A stretch of 64,000 nt of DNA from SKVR01 sp046291875 (GTDB lineage Bacteria > Bacteroidota > Bacteroidia > Bacteroidales > UBA7960). The stretch is taken from NCBI GenBank assembly GCA_046291875.1, contig JBKBSF010000006.1:62001-126000 (forward strand), in the 5' to 3' direction. Shown here one piece after another: positions 51,038-61,081 of this stretch. Position 1 is the stretch's first letter. Each line of letters begins with the position of its first letter. A program made the position numbers and the translations under genes. The notes under the pieces are model-generated. The model searched no databases and was not told where the DNA came from. It saw only the letters and a list, made by a program, of their open reading frames with translations.

Positions 51038-51418
51038 CTATATTTTCATCCGGATTTCTGCTTTCATTCCGGAATCACTTTTAGCTGTTTTCACCAACTT
51101 ATTGTTTACATAAAGCTTCAGCTCCAACTCCCGGTGCGGGTTGGTATTTACACCGGAAAAAACAATTTCGTTGCCTTTTTCGAGACGAAGAGCATGATAA
51201 TGAACATTATCCGTAACAAACCAATTGGCTTTGGATAACCGGCCACCATTTACAGCCCCATACCTGTTAGTCCACTCTATATAAGTGTCCTCTGGCTGAT
51301 TGGTAATTATCTCATATTTAACCATTACATCCTCGTCTTCTTTTTCACAGGCCGACATAAAAAAGGAGCACGCTACCAGTGTAATCAATAAAATCAGAAT
51401 ATTTCCTTTTGTTTTCAT
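51038..51418 (-). CDS. small lipoprotein of unknown function
   Basis: A 126-residue protein with a signal peptide and lipobox FFMSAC (Cys24), followed by an acidic stretch EKEDEDV and a beta-rich domain of about 95 residues (VKYEIITNQPEDTYIEWTN, LELKLYVNNKLVKTA). It resembles small Ig-like lipoproteins (MmpS-like shape) but no family can be named. It lies alone on the minus strand between the exported trio and the plus-strand glucan locus, and has its own terminator. Whether it belongs to either group is unknown. Confidence 0.7.
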   Translation of the reverse strand: MKTKGNILILLITLVACSFFMSACEKEDEDVMVKYEIITNQPEDTYIEWTNRYGAVNGGRLSKANWFVTDNVHYHALRLEKGNEIVFSGVNTNPHRELELKLYVNNKLVKTAKSDSGMKAEIRMKI

Positions 51419-52041
51419 AATTGTAATTTTTGGGTTGCGTTGTTAAACTTGCCCCTTTGACAACAACCATCATTCCATATATATATTATACATTCTTATC
51501 GGAAGATAGCTCTAACGGTTATCTGCATTCTCCTTCAAAACTCCTCAGATAAAACATCATTAATTATGATTTGTAAAGCAGGGCTTTTTCAACTTCCGGG
51601 CACTTAAAACCAATACCTGAATTCTTAACAACAGATACGCTAGTAAGTAGACCAAACGATGGATGTTTTTCTGCTGCCAAAGAAACTACCACGAACTATG
51701 CTGAGTATTATCAGAAATATGTATTGCAAGAAAAAGCCTTAATGGAAAAAGGGGTGAAACAGTGTCGGTCTTGCCTTGGAAAATACAATTGCCCTATAAA
51801 CAAAATATATACAGGCAAAGAAAAAACACAGAAACCACAAGGAAAACCCAAACCCGGGGAAACCCCTTATTTCAAACGTTTGCGGAAGCCATAACCAACC
51901 CCTTCGAAGTCTGTCATGCCTGTGTATATAAAATGTATAGAACCTCCGGACAATAAACCTGACTACATTTAACAACTTTTTATTCATACAAACCAATCAA
52001 ACGTGTCATTTTTTTTATACAAATCCAAAAACAAACAGCAG
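51419..52041. other. 620-base AT-rich spacer upstream of the glucan locus
   Basis: No supported gene; frames on both strands lack family features. No TAnnTTTG box was found close to the first glucan gene, so its promoter may need an activator or an alternative sigma factor. This is the likely regulatory region of the locus. Confidence 0.45.
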
Positions 52042-55000
52042 ATGAAGAGATCTATTACGATGCTGATCTTCCTATTTGGTTTGTCTTTCTCCCTGTATGC
52101 CCAGGGAGGACGAGTTGTTACCGACAAACAGGATGACGGCTGGAGGCTCCTTGTAAACGGGGAACCTTTCATGGTAAACGGGATGAACTGGGACTACTTC
52201 CCCATAGGCACAAACTTTATGTACAGCTTATGGAACGAACCCGACGATTTCATCAGAAAAGCACTGGATGATGAAATGTCTTTACTACAGAATATGGGAG
52301 TGAATGCCATTCGTGTATATACCGGGATCCAGCCAAAATGGGTCCAGTATATTTATGAAAATTATGGTATTTACACCATGCTTAATCATTCATTTGGCCG
52401 GTATGGGTTAACCTTAGACGGAGTGTGGACAGCTGTAACCAAATACGATGATCCTGCCACACAAGAACTTCTCCTCTCTGAAGTCACTCAAATGGTTGAA
52501 GACTTTAAGGACACACCCGGCCTTTTGCTTTATCTTCTGGGCAACGAAAACAACTATGGTTTATTCTGGGCCGGCGCCGAAACTGAAGACTTCCCTGAGG
52601 GCCAGGAACAAATTGATGCGGTAGGAGAATATCGGGGACGGCCTATGTATCGATTGATGAACGAGGCATCCAAAAGAATGAAGGCAGTTTCCCCTTCGCA
52701 TCCGGTGGCCATCTGTAATGGCGACCTGCTGTTTCTGAATATTATCGTGGAAGAATGTCCGGATGTTGACATTCTTGGTATAAACGTTTACCGTGGGCCT
52801 TCTTTTACAGATATGTTTGACAGGGCGAGAGATGAGTATGACAAACCCGTTTTGCTCACAGAGTTCGGTTCAGATGCATTCAATGCCATCACCATGGAAG
52901 AGGCTCAGCGTGAGCAGGCCATTATTAACGTTGCCAACTGGAGAGAGATTTACGAAAATGCTGCCGGTCTTGGAAAAGCACAAAACTCCATTGGGGGTTT
53001 CACTTTCCAGTTCAGCGACGGATGGTGGAAATATGGCCAGACCCGCGACCTGGATGTACACAATACCAATGCATCATGGGAGAATGGAGGATATGCCTTT
53101 GACCACATCCCTGGTGAAAACAACATGAACGAAGAGTGGTTTGGCATTTGTGCCAAAGGCCCCACCGATGCCATGGGTTTTTATCAGCTCTTTCCGCGTG
53201 CTGCCTATTATGCCCTTAGAGAAGCTCACAAATTTGACCCCTATGCAGAGGGCACAACCCTCAGCAGTGTACGTGAGCACTTTGCAGGCATCAATATTGG
53301 GGCTGCCTATCTTCAGGCACGTGGAGACAGGGCTGCACTGCTGGGAGAAAGAACCAGGAGGATCCGTCTGAGCAGGTTTTCTGCCGAGCTTACCACATAC
53401 AGCACCGGTGGAAGCCTGATAACCACACCCAGCGATCCTGTTCCGGGAAGCACATCTTATCCCCGCCAACTTGGATTTGACAATATGCAGTCCTTTTTTG
53501 TAGGATTTGAAGCACAGCCCACAACCAACTTCAGGGCCAATATGGAATTCAACATCCTGGGCAATGTAGCAGAAAACCCCATAGACGAGATTTTCTACGA
53601 GAACCGGGGCAGACCCCTTACCGTAGCCACAGGCGATGGAAATGTAAACATAGAATCCAACAGACTACAGGTTTACCGGGCCAGCTACCAGTGGGATCAC
53701 CGATACTTCCGCATGGATGGTTTTTACCGAACTGGACGCTACCACTGGGGGTATGAAGGCGATTTCTTTGGTTTGTACCCCGAAGCCAACTACGGACCCA
53801 ACATTGATATATACAATGGCATTGCACCCTTCGGATTTGAGCTGGAAGGGAAAAGACAATTCAGAGATTTCAAACTCGCCTTTGGCCCCCAGTTATGGTG
53901 GGGAGCCAACCCCGCCTTCCTGCTCAAATACAACAGGAACATTGCAAACTTCGACATTACCGGTATCTACCACGAAGACCTTGATCAGCTGGGGGTAACC
54001 GAGAGCTCTTTTGCTATCCCGCAACCCAAAACCAGGCGTGTGACCCTGCATATTAACAGGGAGTTCGGCAAATTTGGTGTTGACATGGGAGGTATCTGGG
54101 CCGGACAACCGCTGCAGGGCAGGGAGTTTCAGATCTTCCGCGAAAACGAAGATGCACAGAATGTTTACGTTGATGAAATAAAACCCGAAGACAACTGGGG
54201 TGGAAAGATCAAGCTGACCTACACCGGGGGGCGATTCAACTGGTATGCGCAATCTGCCATCATGGGCCTGGTAGCCCAGGGGGGTGCCGACCAGACTCTT
54301 ACATTTACGGGCTGGAGACTGAAGGACAGTGGCAGCGGCAACCAGATGAACTTCCTCTCAGGCTTTACCTACACAGTGGGCAACCTTCAGATTGCCCCCA
54401 ACTTCCTGTGGCAAAAACCTCTGGAAGGCCCTATACCCAACACAGCCCCTTCTCCGGGCCGACCCCGCAATATCCTTAGCGACCCCTTTGTGGTGAGAGC
54501 CAACAGGGAACAGGTGGCCGGAGAAATCCTGTTTACCTACGACCCCACTCCTGGTTCATGGATGTACGCCTGGGACAGTGACAAAGCCGAAGACGCAGGT
54601 CTGGCAGTAAGCCTTGGCTTTGTATATCGTCATTTACCTACCCCCATGGATGCAGCCATAGGCATACTACCCGATGGCCGCTCCACATTTGCTTTCCCCG
54701 GCTCTCCTCCTGCAAGAGATCTCTGGGAAGTACATGCAAGAGTTGTTTCAAAGTTTGCCAATAATTATGGTATTATCGCCAATATCTACGGAGGTGAAGC
54801 CCAGGCCAATGGTAGCGACGACCGGTTGATCAACCGCTACGGAGCAGAAGTACGGATGATTTACAGGAGAGTAATTCTCAACTCTTTCCTGCGGGTAAAC
54901 GACTGGGGCCCCTACGACTATCATCGCGACTACAACCTTACCTTCCCCTTGCAGCTGATGGCAGATGTATCTACCTCGCTGGGCCGCCCCGACTGGTTGC

Positions 55001-55191
55001 CCGATATACCCAATACCCGCATCGGACTAAGAGGAAAGTTCCGGACCCTGGACAGGTTCTCGCCCCGGTATGCCCCCATTAAAATCATTGATGGATCGGG
55101 CCAGTTGGTTCCAGACCCCAATGCCATTGGTTTTGACAATGGCAACGAATGGGAGGTCATGACCTATATTTTGATCAATATTGGCAATTAA
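52042..55191 (+). CDS. clan GH-A glycosidase fused to an outer-membrane beta-barrel
   Basis: A 1049-residue protein with a signal peptide (1-20, SLYAQ). Residues about 30-400 are a TIM-barrel glycosidase of the GH2/GH17/GH72-like type: NGMNWDYFPIG, MGVNAIRVYTG, then the acid/base Glu169 in LLGNENNYGLFW and the nucleophile Glu274 in VLLTEFGSDAF. From about 450 to the end there are some 600 residues of amphipathic strands (FRMDGFYRTGRYHWGYEG, FNWYAQSAIMGLV, RYGAEVRMIYRRVILNSFLR), a porin-like barrel. The enzyme would therefore be held at the outer membrane, fused to its anchor or pore. The ATG at 52042 is chosen for its signal peptide. First gene of the glucan locus; substrate inferred from neighbours as beta-1,3-glucan. 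Confidence 0.8.
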   Translation: MKRSITMLIFLFGLSFSLYAQGGRVVTDKQDDGWRLLVNGEPFMVNGMNWDYFPIGTNFMYSLWNEPDDFIRKALDDEMSLLQNMGVNAIRVYTGIQPKWVQYIYENYGIYTMLNHSFGRYGLTLDGVWTAVTKYDDPATQELLLSEVTQMVEDFKDTPGLLLYLLGNENNYGLFWAGAETEDFPEGQEQIDAVGEYRGRPMYRLMNEASKRMKAVSPSHPVAICNGDLLFLNIIVEECPDVDILGINVYRGPSFTDMFDRARDEYDKPVLLTEFGSDAFNAITMEEAQREQAIINVANWREIYENAAGLGKAQNSIGGFTFQFSDGWWKYGQTRDLDVHNTNASWENGGYAFDHIPGENNMNEEWFGICAKGPTDAMGFYQLFPRAAYYALREAHKFDPYAEGTTLSSVREHFAGINIGAAYLQARGDRAALLGERTRRIRLSRFSAELTTYSTGGSLITTPSDPVPGSTSYPRQLGFDNMQSFFVGFEAQPTTNFRANMEFNILGNVAENPIDEIFYENRGRPLTVATGDGNVNIESNRLQVYRASYQWDHRYFRMDGFYRTGRYHWGYEGDFFGLYPEANYGPNIDIYNGIAPFGFELEGKRQFRDFKLAFGPQLWWGANPAFLLKYNRNIANFDITGIYHEDLDQLGVTESSFAIPQPKTRRVTLHINREFGKFGVDMGGIWAGQPLQGREFQIFRENEDAQNVYVDEIKPEDNWGGKIKLTYTGGRFNWYAQSAIMGLVAQGGADQTLTFTGWRLKDSGSGNQMNFLSGFTYTVGNLQIAPNFLWQKPLEGPIPNTAPSPGRPRNILSDPFVVRANREQVAGEILFTYDPTPGSWMYAWDSDKAEDAGLAVSLGFVYRHLPTPMDAAIGILPDGRSTFAFPGSPPARDLWEVHARVVSKFANNYGIIANIYGGEAQANGSDDRLINRYGAEVRMIYRRVILNSFLRVNDWGPYDYHRDYNLTFPLQLMADVSTSLGRPDWLPDIPNTRIGLRGKFRTLDRFSPRYAPIKIIDGSGQLVPDPNAIGFDNGNEWEVMTYILINIGN

Positions 55192-55204
55192 AAAACGAAA
55201 AGAA

Positions 55205-56593
55205 ATGAAAGCAAACATATTTATCCGTATTGCGCAATACCTTGCAGCAGGCTTGTTTTTAGTCTTTGTTGCGGGTTGCGAACGAGATATCACAGATTTG
55301 GAATTAGCATCGAACCCAACCAACCCAGAGGTATTTATTGATGGTTTCAGCCCCGGCTTGAACTATGCCGCCTTTGGGGGTTCTGTACCCACTGCTTTCC
55401 AGGTAGACAATAATGTAGCCTGGAACAATTCTTCCGCCTCTATGCGGTTCGAAGTGCCCGACGCCAACGACCCCAGAGGTTCTTTTGCCGGCGGAGTGTT
55501 TTTCTCTTCGTTCCCTCGCGATTTATCAGGGTTCACTGCACTTACCTTCTGGGCCAAAGCCACCCAGTCGGCCACCATTGGCGAAATCGGCATTGGCAAC
55601 GATCTGGGCCAGAACAAGTATGTTGTTTCTATCAGCGGGCTGAATATAACCACCGGATGGAAAAAGTACATCATCCCCATTCCTGACCCAGAACGGCTCA
55701 CCGCTGAACGTGGCATGTTCTGGTATGCTGCCGGAAACGTTGACGGAAAAGGTTTTACGTTCTGGATCGACGAGGTGAAGTTTGAAAAACTCGGCACCAT
55801 AGCACACCCCAGGTTTGCCATCCTGAACGGACAAAATCAGCTGGAAACCTCCTTTGTGGGTGTGACCAAAACCATTGGAGGATTAAACTCCACTTTCAAC
55901 ATGCCCACCGGGATCAATCAAACCATGCAGATTGCCCCTGCATATTTCCAGTTCGAGTCGTCCAATCCGGCCATCGCTACCGTGGATGCCAATGGGAGAG
56001 TAGAGGTAACCGGAGGTCCGGGAAGCGCACAGATTACAGCCAAAGTTGGAGACATCACTGCCGATGGATCCATGACCATTCAGTCGTTGGGTGCCTTCCA
56101 GTTTGCACCTACTCCCATCCATGCCCCTGAGAATGTAATCTCAATCTTCAGCGATCATTATGTGGATGTGCCTGTAGATTATTACAATGGCTATTGGGAG
56201 CCATGGCAAACCACAGTTTCTGCTGACTTTACCATAAACGGAGACAGAATTCTGCATTACCTGGATTTCAATTTTGTGGGCATCCAGTTCACAAATCCTA
56301 CCGTAAATGCCACAACCATGACGCATTTGCATCTTGACATCTACTTACCCAATACACTCACCTCCAATGCGCAATTCAGAATTGAGCTTGTAGATTTTGG
56401 CACCGGTGGTACGGGATTGTATACAACTCCCATTACCGTTGCACAATCGCAGCAATGGATCAGCCTGGACATACCTCTTTCAGCTTTTGCAGGTTTAACC
56501 AACAGGGCAAATCTGGCGCAGATCATCTTCGTGGATGTAAATGGCAACATACCCAGTTTCTTTGCCGATAACATTTACTTCTACAAAGAATAG
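55205..56593 (+). CDS. carbohydrate-binding-module lipoprotein with Ig-like (Big_2) domain
   Basis: A 462-residue lipoprotein with lipobox LVFVAGC (Cys near residue 25). Three parts are seen: an N-terminal beta-sandwich (about 45-205) resembling CBM11/CIA30-type glycan-binding modules (SMRFEVPDANDP, FTALTFWAKA, KKYIIPIPDP, FWIDEVKFEK); a Big_2-like Ig domain (about 210-305; SSNPAIATVDANGRVEVTG); and a second beta-sandwich to the C-terminus (MTHLHLDIYLP, WISLDIPLSAFAGL, FFADNIYFYKE), also of binding-module shape. No catalytic site. It probably acts as a surface glycan-binding protein replacing SusD/E. Starts 13 bases after the barrel-fused enzyme. Confidence 0.78.
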   Translation: MKANIFIRIAQYLAAGLFLVFVAGCERDITDLELASNPTNPEVFIDGFSPGLNYAAFGGSVPTAFQVDNNVAWNNSSASMRFEVPDANDPRGSFAGGVFFSSFPRDLSGFTALTFWAKATQSATIGEIGIGNDLGQNKYVVSISGLNITTGWKKYIIPIPDPERLTAERGMFWYAAGNVDGKGFTFWIDEVKFEKLGTIAHPRFAILNGQNQLETSFVGVTKTIGGLNSTFNMPTGINQTMQIAPAYFQFESSNPAIATVDANGRVEVTGGPGSAQITAKVGDITADGSMTIQSLGAFQFAPTPIHAPENVISIFSDHYVDVPVDYYNGYWEPWQTTVSADFTINGDRILHYLDFNFVGIQFTNPTVNATTMTHLHLDIYLPNTLTSNAQFRIELVDFGTGGTGLYTTPITVAQSQQWISLDIPLSAFAGLTNRANLAQIIFVDVNGNIPSFFADNIYFYKE

Positions 56594-56633
56594 TTTTTGC
56601 AAAACGCTCAAAATCATTAACAAGGAAAAAAAT

Positions 56634-57470
56634 ATGAAAACAACAGATAAATTCAAAAATATCCGGATCGTGCATATACTGCTCCTGCTGGCTGTCTTTT
56701 TCTTTTACGGATGCGATCGTGATGATTTCCAGAAACTCCCCGATCGCAGGTGGCAACTGGTTTGGAATGATGAGTTTGTAGGCCCTGCCGGTTCTTTGCC
56801 TGATGCAACTAGATGGAAATTCGATATCGGTACCGGACAAGACGGATGGGGAAACCAGGAGTTGCAGAGTTATACCAACAATCCTGCAAATGTGTCATTG
56901 GATGGCCAGGGACACCTGGTGATCACAGCCCTTCGCAGCGGAAACAGCTTTACCTCGGCCCGTATCAATACCCAGGGATTGTTTTCGCAGCAATACGGCC
57001 GTTTTGAAGCCAGGCTCAAAACGCCTTACGGCCCCGGCATCTGGCCCGCATTCTGGCTACTGGGCGAAAACATCGAAACCGTTGGCTGGCCGCAGTGTGG
57101 CGAGATCGATATCATGGAACTCAGAGGCCAGGAGCCTCATATTATACACGGATCGGTGCATGGGCCCGGCTACTCGGCAGGCAACCCCGTCTCCAGGAAC
57201 TTTACGCTTATCAACGACAGGTTTGACAAAGACTTCAACGTTTTTGCCATTGAATGGGATAAAGACAAGATCGACTTTTTCGTCAATGATTTTCTGTATC
57301 AGCGCATCACAAAAGCTGACGTGCCAGGCGAATGGGTTTTTGATCAGCCGTTTTTCATCATACTCAATGTTGCAGTGGGTGGCAGTTTTGTTGGCTTTCC
57401 CACTTCGCAAACCCCATTCCCGCAAAAAATGATTGTTGATTATGTAAGAGTTTACCAAAGAGCAAACTGA
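56634..57470 (+). CDS. GH16 family endo-beta-glucanase lipoprotein (laminarinase-like)
   Basis: A 278-residue lipoprotein: signal peptide with lipobox FFYGC (Cys27). The GH16 jelly roll fills residues 38-278. The bacterial GH16 active site is complete: GEIDIMELRG with nucleophile Glu157, Asp159 and acid/base Glu162; VWNDEF, GHLVITA and QPFFIILNVAVGG are also conserved. The two-residue spacing with an inserted Met (E-I-D-I-M-E) is that of beta-1,3- and mixed-linkage glucanases, so laminarin-type beta-1,3-glucan cleavage at the surface or in the periplasm is expected. Start at the ATG at 56634, which gives the lipoprotein signal. Confidence 0.93.
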   Translation: MKTTDKFKNIRIVHILLLLAVFFFYGCDRDDFQKLPDRRWQLVWNDEFVGPAGSLPDATRWKFDIGTGQDGWGNQELQSYTNNPANVSLDGQGHLVITALRSGNSFTSARINTQGLFSQQYGRFEARLKTPYGPGIWPAFWLLGENIETVGWPQCGEIDIMELRGQEPHIIHGSVHGPGYSAGNPVSRNFTLINDRFDKDFNVFAIEWDKDKIDFFVNDFLYQRITKADVPGEWVFDQPFFIILNVAVGGSFVGFPTSQTPFPQKMIVDYVRVYQRAN

Positions 57471-57524
57471 TCAGGCTCCTTATTCAATCATTCACAGCTA
57501 AATTAATCTATACACACAAACACT

Positions 57525-60500
57525 ATGAACAAAGCATATTCAGAACTTTTGGCCTACCACCCCAACAAAAAAATTGAGTTAAAGATTGTTGAGTTAAACA
57601 ATGAAAACTACTTCAAGATCAGCAATCATAACCTGATGCGTCCATTTTTTATGAGCATTGTAAGCGATGCCAACCATTGGATGTTTATCTCCAGCAACGG
57701 GGGGTTATCTGCCGGGCGCAAAAACCCTGAATATGCTTTGTTTCCTTACTACACCGACGACAAGATAACCGAATCTGCCGACATTACAGGAAGCAAAACC
57801 ATTATGCAAATACAGCACAACGGGGAGTTAATGGTGTGGGAGCCTTTTTCTGAGAGGTATACCGATAAGTATCAGTTGAGCAGGAATATTTACAAAAGCA
57901 TATATGGCAACAAGATCGTTTTTGAAGAAATCAACCATGACCTTGCACTCATATTCCGCTACCAGTGGAGCTCAGGAAAATCGTTCGGATTTATCAGGAA
58001 TGCTGAACTGATCAATGCCTCAGAGAAGGAATATCAACTTACTATTCTCGACGGTCTGCAAAACATAATGCCCTTTGGTGTTCCCAGCGATTTGCAGCGA
58101 TCTACCAGCAACCTGGTGGATGCCTACAAAAGAAGCGAACTGGAGCCCCAATCGGGAATCGGCATTTTTGCACTCAGTGCCATTATTGTTGACAAGGCCG
58201 AACCCAGTGAAGCCCTGAAAGCAAATATCGCCTGGTCGGTGGGGCTTGAAAAGCCAAAATACCTGCTTTCTTCTCTGCAGCTGAATTCTTTCAGGCAGAA
58301 ACAAGTCATCAGGGAGGAAAAGGATATTAAGGGTGAAAAAGGAGCCTATTTCGTATGTGCCGATATCGCCCTTAAGGCAAACTCTCTGAAGCAATGGCAA
58401 ATAATTACCAATGTAAATCAGAACCATGCCCAGATTATTCGTCTTTCGAAGGCAATACGTGAAGACAAAAACATTGAAACAACCATCGGGCAAGACATCG
58501 AATCGGGCACACAAAATCTCATCAAACTGGTTGCCAGCTCCGATGGGCTGCAAACCACTTCCGACCCCCTTAACGACACCCGCCATTACTCCAATGTGTT
58601 GTTCAACATCATGCGTGGAGGTATCTTTGACAACAATTACCAGATAAAAAAAGATGATTTTGTTTGCTATCTGACCGGAGCCAACAAGGAAGTGCTGGCC
58701 AGAAATAAAGACTTCATCGGCAAGCTGAAAGATGAGTTCAGCAAGCACACCCTTAAAAGCCTTTTGTCGGAAAGCGACGATGCCGATCTGATAAGACTTT
58801 CCCTGGAGTATCTGCCACTGAAATTCAGCCGAAGGCACGGAGACCCAAGCCGCCCGTGGAACTACTTCTCCATCAACATACAAAATGAAGACGATGGATC
58901 CGAAATACTGGACTATGAAGGCAACTGGCGCGATCTGTTCCAGAACTGGGAAGCCCTGGCACAATCCTATCCTGAATTTATTGAAGGGATGATCTTCAGG
59001 TTCCTCAATGCCTCCACTTTTGACGGGTACAACCCGTATCGGGTTACCAAAGACGGCTTCGACTGGGAAACCATCGAACCCGACAATCCCTGGTCATACA
59101 TTGGCTATTGGGGCGACCACCAGATCATCTATCTGCAGAAGTTTTTCGAAATCATTGAAAAATACCATCCCGGCACTTTACAATCCTTCTTCGATAAGGA
59201 TTGGTTTGTATATGCTGCCGTTCCCTACATCATCAAACCCTACGAACAGATACTCAAAAACCCCAAGGACACCATAGGGTTTGACCACCAGTGGGACACA
59301 GCCATCAGAGAGCGTCGGGATATGCTGGGAGCCGACGGAGCCCTGCTTACCACCGACAGCAAAGAGATTTACAGGGTAAATTTCCTGGAAAAGATCCTGG
59401 CCACTGTACTGGCCAAAGTATCCAACCTGATACCCGAAGCGGGCATATGGCTCAACACCCAAAGACCCGAATGGAACGACGCCAACAACGCCCTGGTGGG
59501 CAATGGAGTATCCATGGTTACACTCTGCTACCTGCGTCGCTTTATGAAGTTTTTCCAGGAGGCACTGCAGGCTTCTGAGCTCGAAAACATCAAAGTATCC
59601 AGCGAATTAATTGAATTCTACCATAGCGTAAGGGAAACCCTTTACGAGTTCAGCCCTTTGCTTACCAAAAACATCAGCGATCAGGACCGCAAAATCATCC
59701 TTGACAGATTGGGCAAAGCAGCCTCCGACTACAGGCAGCACATTTACCAAAGCGGTTTCTGGGGCAAAAAAAGGAGCGTTTCCCTCTCCGGCATAAAGGA
59801 TTTCACCCAGGCATGCCTCGATTTTATTGAACATTCCATCCGGGCAAACCAGCGTGAAGACAAACTCTACCATGCCTACAACCTGATGACTGCCACCGAC
59901 ACAGAGGTCAGTTACACGCACCTGAGCGAAATGCTCGAAGGGCAGGTAGCGGTGTTAAGCTCCGGCTACCTTAGCTCAGCCGAAGCCCTCGAAGTGCTGG
60001 ATGCCCTCAAGAACAGTGCCCTGTTCAGAGAAGATCAGTACAGCTACATTTTGTATCCCAACAAAGAACTGCCCGGCTTTTTGCAGAAAAATACCATTGC
60101 GGAGGCGGATGCAAAATCATCGGAACTCATACGGAAAATGGTGGCCGATGGCAACAATCAAATTGTAGAGCAGGACATCAATGGTGAGTACCACTTCAAT
60201 GGCAATTTTAAAAATGCCGCAGACCTGGAGAAAGCCTTACGTTCCATATCCAAAACCGATTACAGGGAGCTGGCAGAAAAAGATCGTAAACTACTGCTCA
60301 ACATTTTCGAAAAAGTATTCAACCACAAAGCGTTTACCGGCAGGTCGGGAACCTTCTATGCTTTTGAAGGACTGGGCTCCATATACTGGCACATGGTTTC
60401 CAAACTTTTGCTTGCGGTGCAGGAATGCTGCCTGAAAGCCATTGAAGAAAAGGCCGACCCCGTGATTACCGGAAAACTGCTGGAGCACTATTATGAAATT

Positions 60501-60974
60501 GAAGCCGGCATTGGGGTCCACAAATCACCGGAGTTATACGGTGCCTTCCCCACCGATCCCTATTCACACACTCCGCAACATCGGGGTGCCCAGCAACCCG
60601 GCATGACCGGACAGGTAAAAGAAGATATCCTTTCCCGTTTCGGTGAACTGGGAGTATTTGTAAAAGACGGACAGTTGTATTTCAACCCCGGTTTGCTCCG
60701 AAAAACAGAATTCCTCTCCGAAAGCACAACATTTGAATACCTGTCTGTACAGGGTGATAAAAATCAGATTGCGCTGAATCCGGGACAGCTGGCCTTCACC
60801 TACTGCTCAGTACCTGTGGTGTACACCATTGCTAAAACCGAAAAGATTGCCGTGCACTACCCTGACGGCAGCAAGGAGGAATTTGCCGGTAACTCTCTGA
60901 ACCGGAAGATAAGCAGCGAGATATTTAAAAGAACTGCTAAGATTAGCCGGATAGACGTCTGGGTACTCAAATAG
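57525..60974 (+). CDS. large GH94/GH149/GH161-like (clan GH-Q) beta-glucan phosphorylase
   Basis: An 1149-residue protein without signal peptide, so cytoplasmic. It has the layout of cellobiose-phosphorylase-like enzymes: N-terminal beta-sandwich (about 1-280), linker helices, an (alpha/alpha)6 barrel about 430-1040 and a C-terminal jelly roll. The catalytic acid is placed at Asp652 in RPEWNDANNALVGNG, equivalent to the Asp in the xWND motif of GH94. Such enzymes split a terminal beta-linked glucose from an oligosaccharide with phosphate, giving glucose 1-phosphate. The length near 1150 residues resembles the beta-1,3-glucan phosphorylase families GH149 and GH161; which one is not decided here. 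Its neighbours (GH16, GH17, GH30) support a beta-1,3-glucan oligosaccharide substrate. Confidence 0.85.
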   Translation: MNKAYSELLAYHPNKKIELKIVELNNENYFKISNHNLMRPFFMSIVSDANHWMFISSNGGLSAGRKNPEYALFPYYTDDKITESADITGSKTIMQIQHNGELMVWEPFSERYTDKYQLSRNIYKSIYGNKIVFEEINHDLALIFRYQWSSGKSFGFIRNAELINASEKEYQLTILDGLQNIMPFGVPSDLQRSTSNLVDAYKRSELEPQSGIGIFALSAIIVDKAEPSEALKANIAWSVGLEKPKYLLSSLQLNSFRQKQVIREEKDIKGEKGAYFVCADIALKANSLKQWQIITNVNQNHAQIIRLSKAIREDKNIETTIGQDIESGTQNLIKLVASSDGLQTTSDPLNDTRHYSNVLFNIMRGGIFDNNYQIKKDDFVCYLTGANKEVLARNKDFIGKLKDEFSKHTLKSLLSESDDADLIRLSLEYLPLKFSRRHGDPSRPWNYFSINIQNEDDGSEILDYEGNWRDLFQNWEALAQSYPEFIEGMIFRFLNASTFDGYNPYRVTKDGFDWETIEPDNPWSYIGYWGDHQIIYLQKFFEIIEKYHPGTLQSFFDKDWFVYAAVPYIIKPYEQILKNPKDTIGFDHQWDTAIRERRDMLGADGALLTTDSKEIYRVNFLEKILATVLAKVSNLIPEAGIWLNTQRPEWNDANNALVGNGVSMVTLCYLRRFMKFFQEALQASELENIKVSSELIEFYHSVRETLYEFSPLLTKNISDQDRKIILDRLGKAASDYRQHIYQSGFWGKKRSVSLSGIKDFTQACLDFIEHSIRANQREDKLYHAYNLMTATDTEVSYTHLSEMLEGQVAVLSSGYLSSAEALEVLDALKNSALFREDQYSYILYPNKELPGFLQKNTIAEADAKSSELIRKMVADGNNQIVEQDINGEYHFNGNFKNAADLEKALRSISKTDYRELAEKDRKLLLNIFEKVFNHKAFTGRSGTFYAFEGLGSIYWHMVSKLLLAVQECCLKAIEEKADPVITGKLLEHYYEIEAGIGVHKSPELYGAFPTDPYSHTPQHRGAQQPGMTGQVKEDILSRFGELGVFVKDGQLYFNPGLLRKTEFLSESTTFEYLSVQGDKNQIALNPGQLAFTYCSVPVVYTIAKTEKIAVHYPDGSKEEFAGNSLNRKISSEIFKRTAKISRIDVWVLK

Positions 60975-61081
60975 ATGAGCACCCGGAATCCTTTCCGGAA
61001 TCTAAAGCAGAAAGCAAATCAACGATATAAAAACCAGGGAGAAAAACCTTGAGTAAACCATTATAACAAACCCCATCCATT

